From Macrostomum hystrix (Eukaryota > Platyhelminthes > Macrostomidae), in contig CATNEN010000003.1 in assembly GCA_950097015.1 (NCBI GenBank), forward strand, positions 10,584,501 to 10,648,500: a stretch of DNA of 64,000 bases, given 5' to 3'. Position 1 is the stretch's first letter; every line of letters starts with the position of its first letter. The notes under the pieces are model-generated. The model searched no databases and was not told the origin of the DNA. It saw only the letters and a program-made list of their open reading frames with translations. Of the stretch, positions 59,211-64,000 are shown piece after piece. The position numbers were made by a program, and so were the translations under genes.

Positions 59211-60288
59211 ATGAACTACGGTAGGTCTTGGTAATTGTTATTAGCTTGAGTAATTTAATGAGAATTGGCTAGTCTATCTTTATAATGACATCTCAGTTTC
59301 AGGCACAACGCTGCTTTTCCTGTGCTGCTTTGTCCACCTCATCAAGTGTGACAACTCAGCTCAGTGGGAAAGACTCCAGCTAGCCAACTGTCTGGCCGAT
59401 GCACTGGCCACGCAGAGCACACGGGTGAGCAGTAACATGGAGTGCGTCTATGGGACCCAACTGAGCGGTATGTTGGTTGCTCAGTTCGACTCGAACACTC
59501 GCCAGTGCTCACTGTTCCAGTACATTGCCGTGTGCCACCTAGTCGATGCGCTAGCCAGCACCAACCAATTGCACAGCTGTGCTGCATTTGCTAATGACAG
59601 GACCGTGAAATTTATGACATTAGGCAGGAAGCTAGTTAACAGTGTGCGCCCGAACCTGCGCGCTGCTTGGTTCTTGACTGCCGATGAGGAAGCCAGCAAG
59701 AGCAACTTGGTTTGCGATCAGAAACAGCGGTGGAAGTCTGAGTCAGTCGAGTTCATCAGTGAGGGGGCCAGGTTCAACGGAGTGTCGTCCAAGATGTGGC
59801 TGGAGGGAGTCGAATTCGCGGATTTGCAGCAGGGACTGACGTGGTTGGTCCGGGTTAAGCGGCAGTTAAAGGAGACCCCATTTCTGGAGACTTACGAGTG
59901 CAGCACCAAGGACAGGGGAGTTGCTCTCTGGGACGGAACGCCAGAAACTCGCGGCTTGTATTTCTTCAGATACCTTCCGAACGCCTTCGAATTTCGAACT
60001 GCGCCAGCTACGAACAGTTTTAATACAAGCGCGTTCGTTGAAGTCGGAGTGACTTCTGCGTCAGCGCAAGACATTCGCTTCTTCTCCAACTCTGTGTTCG
60101 TGCCGCAGTCACTAATATTTAGCGACGGGAATCTGACCCGCGCAGCCGTGATCAGCACCTTCTGCCTAGCCATGGGATTCAGGATCAATGACACGAGAGT
60201 TCTGAATGGTACAGTGCAATTCGCGGCAATCATCAACTCAACAATGACTGATGATGAGATACGCAGTTTTTTCGCTCTCATTCGTTGA
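59211..60288 (+). CDS. Secreted protein with PAN-like and LamG-like domains
   Basis: Two coding exons: 59211-59220 (only MNY plus one base) and 59303-60288. The intron is phase 1 and bounded by GTAGGT and TTTCAG. The protein has 331 residues. A signal peptide (about 1-19) is followed by a cysteine-bearing block with NCLADAL...MECVYG...TRQCSLFQYIAVC, spaced like a PAN/apple module. The C-terminal half looks like a concanavalin/LamG-type jelly roll: ARFNGVSSKMWLEG at its start, an LTWLVRVK strand, and an end (VQFAAIINSTMTDDEIRSF) like the closing G-x-I-x-x-x-x-I-x-x-x-x-x-L-x-D-x-EI of that fold. There is no membrane segment. Several N-x-S/T sites (NTS, NLT, NDT, NGT, NST) fit secretion. Domain calls are by eye and no specific family is recognised. 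It is probably an extracellular carbohydrate- or protein-binding protein. Confidence 0.7.
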
Positions 60289-61288
60289 CTTTGTAAGAAG
60301 TTTGCGTTGCATGCTCGATTCGATGGGGCTTTTGCTGAACTTTATACGAAGCTTGTTTTAGAGAATGATGTAGTAGACTAGTAGAGAATGGCAATGGGTG
60401 CAGCAACTTTTTTTACCGAGAGCGCTAAAAAACATTGCCAAATAGTCTAACCAACAAGTGCAAAATAAGGAGATTTACCCATAGACAAATAACAGTCAGC
60501 GAGCAATAATGCTTCTATCTATGGCATAGCCCTACTGTTGGCCGGTCAATACGAAAAATCGATGCACTCTCTAAAATGTCAATGTATGGCCAAAGTTATC
60601 GGCAGTTTAGCAAGTCGTGGCCATAGACATTCAGGGCGTGCAACCTTCGTTAATAGACCGAAATGCCCAATACAACATTATACACAATGAATATGCGCCT
60701 GATAAAACTTTTGAATAATTATCTTACTAGTATGTTTATTTGATATTTTTTGCTTAGACGTTCTACAGTTTTCTTTAAGATATATACATTTGTGTCAGAA
60801 ATGTAAAATTAATTCACCCAACTGTAAAATGGGTGCCAGCAGCAGCGGGGGTAGAAATTTTGGCTGGCTTGGTGTGCGGTCCAGACAGTCCAGACACAGC
60901 CTTTGAAATAGCTGCCCCAGTACCAGTACATCTGGCTCTACTGAGCTACGTCTAATTTCAATCTGTTTATTTATTATAGTGTTAAGAATAACTCTATTGT
61001 CGTTTGTACCCAACACACTATTATAACAAAATTGTTTATACTTTTACTATTCTGGTTCAGATGTTTGTTTTAAAAGTATAGTTAACATTTTGTTTATCCA
61101 GTCTGACTTGGACATTGAATCTAATTTTTAGTAGTGTATTCCCTTATCCGACTCGATTTTGCTTGAAAATATTTTTATAGGGCGCGATTTGACAGTGAAA
61201 AAAGACTGACAATGCGTTTTATGGTTTTATGCGTTTAACAAGGCTAGAAAATCAAGTGTGGACATAAACAGTAGAAATAATAATCAAG
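60289..61288. other. Spacer with a SINE family 1 core fragment
   Basis: AT-rich sequence. A piece at about 60815-60890 (aactgtaaaatgggtgccag and onward) resembles the SINE family 1 core on the plus strand. No exon is supported. Confidence 0.4.
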
Positions 61289-62130
61289 GATTCCCCCCTG
61301 AAAATGTTTGAGCTGTGTCCGATCGGAGCAACGCAAGCACACGAAACTCAAGAACATGGGCTAACTTTTCTTGCGCTACTTCTGAAACAAGAAACCAGTC
61401 ACCAGCCCTTCAGACCGTCGTGATATTCAACGGTTCTGGCCAAAGGTTGGATTTTTTCATAAGATCTAGTGCATCTTATCACCGACCTTTACCTAGAAGG
61501 AGTTGCTGGACCTATTCATCAAGTAAAAGTTGAGTTTATGCAAATATCCAGGCTTATTACGAGCTACTTTCTCCCACCAGCGAAAGTAGAGAAATTCGCT
61601 TTAGGGACTCCATAGCCAGCGTGAGGCACCTTGCAGACGGTGCTGACGGCATCGGGGTGGTGACTGATTGGTTGACACACTAGGCGAGGGTCCCGCAGTG
61701 CTTCGTCCCATAAATTGAGGCTTGATCAACGAAATGGGATAAATTTTCCAGGGTGTCCATAGTCGGCTGGTGCCACTTGTTGAAGGTCCAGCAGCTCCGT
61801 CTAGAGAAGGGTGCGTGATCACCGAAGTCGGAGATGATGCAGACACATTCGGGTGACGTGCTGATAAAGTTTAAAGGTCTGGCAAGGCCGCACTGAGGCG
61901 CAGTGCAAATTCGTCTATAGGGTTTATGAAATGCACTAGAAATACATGGTAAAAATATGATCTTCGGCCAGAACCGATGAATATCTCGACGGTCTGAAGG
62001 GCTGGCGACTTGATTATTGTTTCAGAAAGCGTGCAACTAAAATTTGGCCCGTGGTTCTCGAGTTTCGTGTGCTTGCATTGCTCCGATCGGATGCAGCACA
62101 ACTAATTGTCAGGGGGATTACTGTTAGGCA
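61289..62130. mobile_element. Inverted pair of retroelement remnants
   Basis: 61289-61550 (+) and 62130-61600 (-) are diverged reverse-complement copies of one sequence. Shared strings include tccgatcggagcaa, gcaagcacacgaaactc, agcccttcagaccgtcg and gttctggcc. The plus copy lacks about 110 bp that the minus copy has. In pieces, the minus copy can be read as KSPALQTVEIFIGSGR, then DEFALRLSAALPD, then ISDFGDHAPFSRRSCWTFNKW. The last fragment resembles the end of an endonuclease domain of non-LTR retrotransposons (SDH-x-P/A-V-S, then W-x-F-N). Stops and frameshifts show it is dead. Confidence 0.5.
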
Positions 62131-62181
62131 ACGTTGAAGTTCTCAATATTCATAGCATGTTAGAATCGCATGCAGATGAGG

Positions 62182-64000
62182 TTAACTACCGCCCTCATTT
62201 TGGGCCCTGACCAGCAGTTGCATATTCACATCCAGATAGTTCTCAGCCAGTCTGCGGGACAGAGTATTGTGCTCGCACAGTGTCTCACCATCCGCTGGGC
62301 CATACTCAATGCCCGGCTTAATCAGCGAAGATAGTCGGTAAATGGCGAACGCTTGAAAACAAGAGGCCACTTTAACTGGCGGACCGCCGGACAAACTGTA
62401 GTTGCCAAGGCGACTAGCCAGGTCTGATTCGCTTGCAGTGGTATCGGAGAAGTGCCTAGTCTTGAAAAGCGTCAGGGTGCACGGATCGTATAGGTGGTTG
62501 CGGTAGCGCGTTCTGGCGCACAACGAGTCTAGACTTGGTCTATTCGCGAAGTAGTATAGGCCCTGCAGTTCGAAGGCTTTAGCGTGTGTGTCAGGTAATC
62601 AGACAGGTATTCAGGCTCCAGACAGGTATTCAGGCTCCAGACAGGTATTCAAGCTCCAGACAGGTATTCAGGCTCCAGACAGGTATTCAGGCTCCAGACA
62701 GGTATTCAAGCTCCAGACAGGTATTCAAGCTCCAGACAGGTATTCAGGCTCCAGACAGGTATTCAGGCTCCAGACAGGTATTCAGGCTCCAGACAGGTAT
62801 TCAGGCTCCAGACAGGTATTCAGGCTCCAGACAGGTATTCAGGCTCCAGACAGGTATTCAGGCTCCAGACAGGTATTCAGGCTCCAGACAGGTATTCAGG
62901 CTCCAGACAGGTATTCAGGCTCCAGACAGGTATTCAGGCTCCAGACAGGTATTCAGGCTCCAGACAGGTATTCAGGCTCCAGACAGGTATTCAGGCTCCA
63001 GACAGGTATTCAGGCTCCAGACAGGTATTCAGGCTCCAGACAGGTATTCAGGCTCCAGACAGGTATTCAGGCTCCAGACAGGTATTCAGGCTCCAGACAG
63101 GTATTCAGGCTCCAGACAGGTATTCAGGCTCCAGACAGGTATTCAGTATCAGAGAGGTATCCAGTTGTCAGAGAGATATTCAGAAGTCAGAGAGGGATTC
63201 AAGTATCAGAGAGGTATTCAAGTATCAGAGAGGGATTCAAGTATCAGAGAGGGATTCAAGTATCAGAGAGGGATTCAAGTATCAGAGAGGGATTCAAGTA
63301 TCAGAGAGGGATTCAAGTATCAGAGAGGCATTCAAGTATCAGAGAGGTATTCAAGTATCAGAGAGGTATTCAAGTATCAGAGAGGTATTCAAGTATCAGA
63401 GAGGTATTCAAGTATCAGAGAGGTATTCAAGTATCAGAGAGGTATTCAAGTATCAGAGAGGTATGCAAGTATCAGAGAGGTATTCAAGTATCAGAGAGGT
63501 ATTCAAGTATCAGAGAGGTATTCAAGTATCAGAGAGGTATTCAAGTATCAGAGAGGTATGCAAGTATCAGAGAGGTATTCAAGTATCAGAGAGGTATTCA
63601 AGTATCAGAGAGGTATTCAAGTATCAGAGAGGTATTCAGAAGTCAGAGAGGGATTCAAGTATCAGAGAGGTATTCAAGTATCAGAGAGGTATTCAAGTAT
63701 CAGAGAGGTATTCAAGTATCAGAGAGGTATTCAGAAGTCAGAGAGGGATTCAAGTATCAGAGAGGGATTCAGAAGTCAGAGAGGGATTCAGAAATCAGAG
63801 AAGGCCCACCTGCATGACGAAATCGATCGGCCAATCTTGAAAGGTCAGGTCCGGATCGATTACAATCATCAGGGTGGCGTTAGGCCACCAACGTTTCGCA
63901 TAGTCCAAGTAGACGTTTCTTAAGGCGGACATCACAGCGACTCGGTCGAGCTTTTCGTCCGCGGATCGACGCATCGACCAGCCGGGCCTGTGGCTTCGTC
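62182..64000 (-). CDS. Glycosyltransferase-like protein, last two exons (5' part outside window)
   Basis: Exons 64000-63810 (continuing beyond the right edge) and 62562-62182 are joined in phase 0 (CAG|GTGGGC and CTGCAG|GG). The visible 189 residues include RVAVMSALRNVYLDY and an acidic IVIDPDLTFQDWP stretch. These resemble the RN-x-x-L and hydrophobic-D-x-D elements of GT-A glycosyltransferases. Then come HLYDPCTLTLFKTRHF (YD-x-x-x-L-x-x-R-like) and, near the end, SCFQAFAIYRL...CEHNTLSRRL, like the FGG-x-x-IY and CEH-x-x-x-x-x-x-L motifs of CAP59-type and related transferases. I infer a Golgi or ER glycosyltransferase of unknown specificity. The D-x-D equivalent reads DPD. The donor sugar, the start, and any signal anchor lie outside the window. 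Confidence 0.6.
62598..63800. repeat. 19-bp two-block array filling the last intron of the glycosyltransferase-like gene
   Basis: Block A (about 62598-63145) has some 29 copies of ggctccagacaggtattca. Block B (about 63146-63800) has some 34 copies of agtatcagagaggtattca and its variants (gaagtcagagagggattca). Both blocks have the same 19-bp period and share the aggtattca half, so one derived from the other. The intron is 1247 bp and about 97 per cent array. Stop-free repeats give plus-strand frames of 409 and 445 codons that are antisense artefacts. Confidence 0.95.

Noticed and set aside
62586-63923. Plus-strand open frames of 409 and 445 codons (repeating SRQVFRLQTGIQAPDRY)
   Set aside because: They are stop-free translations of the 19-bp intron array, antisense to the glycosyltransferase-like exons, and present in more than one frame at once.

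Overview
The window is animal nuclear DNA. It carries multi-exon genes with GT-AG introns, proteins with recognisable metazoan homologues (meckelin/TMEM67, KLHDC4, the C20orf27/ADISSP family, a MANSC-domain receptor, a mannose-6-phosphate-receptor-like protein), tRNA-derived SINE-like repeats, and a very high load of tandem arrays. I cannot name the species. A ciliated invertebrate is my inference, from the short coding exons, the AT-rich spacers, the presence of meckelin and the SINE style. All gene models were spliced by hand: exon phases and splice sites were checked against each other, but no transcript or homology search was available.

Layout. 1-1038: first coding exon of an unrecognised gene (-), ending at a splice donor that lies inside a 31-bp tandem array. 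1441-14410: a 13-kb minisatellite. 14896-15617: a 22-bp array. 16413-22692: MANSC-domain type I membrane protein (-), with three arrays and a GC-rich SINE-like element in its introns. 23217-23888 and 24293-25664: purine-rich and 24-bp arrays. 25739-29200: KLHDC4 (-), with an 11-bp array in intron 2 and a 33-bp array covering its 5' flank to 31300. 33029-34094: ADISSP/C20orf27 homologue (-). 34596-35275: a fold-back element, then about 3.7 kb of AT-rich gene-poor DNA. 39011-54750: TMEM67 (+), 12 coding exons, whose 8-kb intron 9 is almost entirely a 29/30-bp array. 56047-57654: CD-M6PR-like MRH membrane protein (+). 59211-60288: secreted PAN-like plus LamG-like protein (+). 61289-62130: inverted pair of retroelement remnants. 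62182-64000: 3' part of a glycosyltransferase-like gene (-), whose last intron is about 97 per cent tandem array.

The genes do not form an operon or a pathway. Several act in the secretory, membrane or cilium system: meckelin at the ciliary transition zone, the M6PR-like protein in lysosomal sorting, the MANSC receptor and LamG-like protein at or outside the cell surface, the glycosyltransferase in the Golgi. That may be coincidence. The dominant feature is the DNA between and inside the genes. About fifteen mutually different tandem arrays cover roughly half of the window, most confined to one intron or one spacer, with exons left intact. The most unusual points are: an array whose every unit repeats the exon's own 5' splice site; RFX X-box-like palindromes written into a repeated coding peptide; nested large duplications inside the two longest arrays; and an M6PR-like protein that seems to lack part of the sugar-binding signature.
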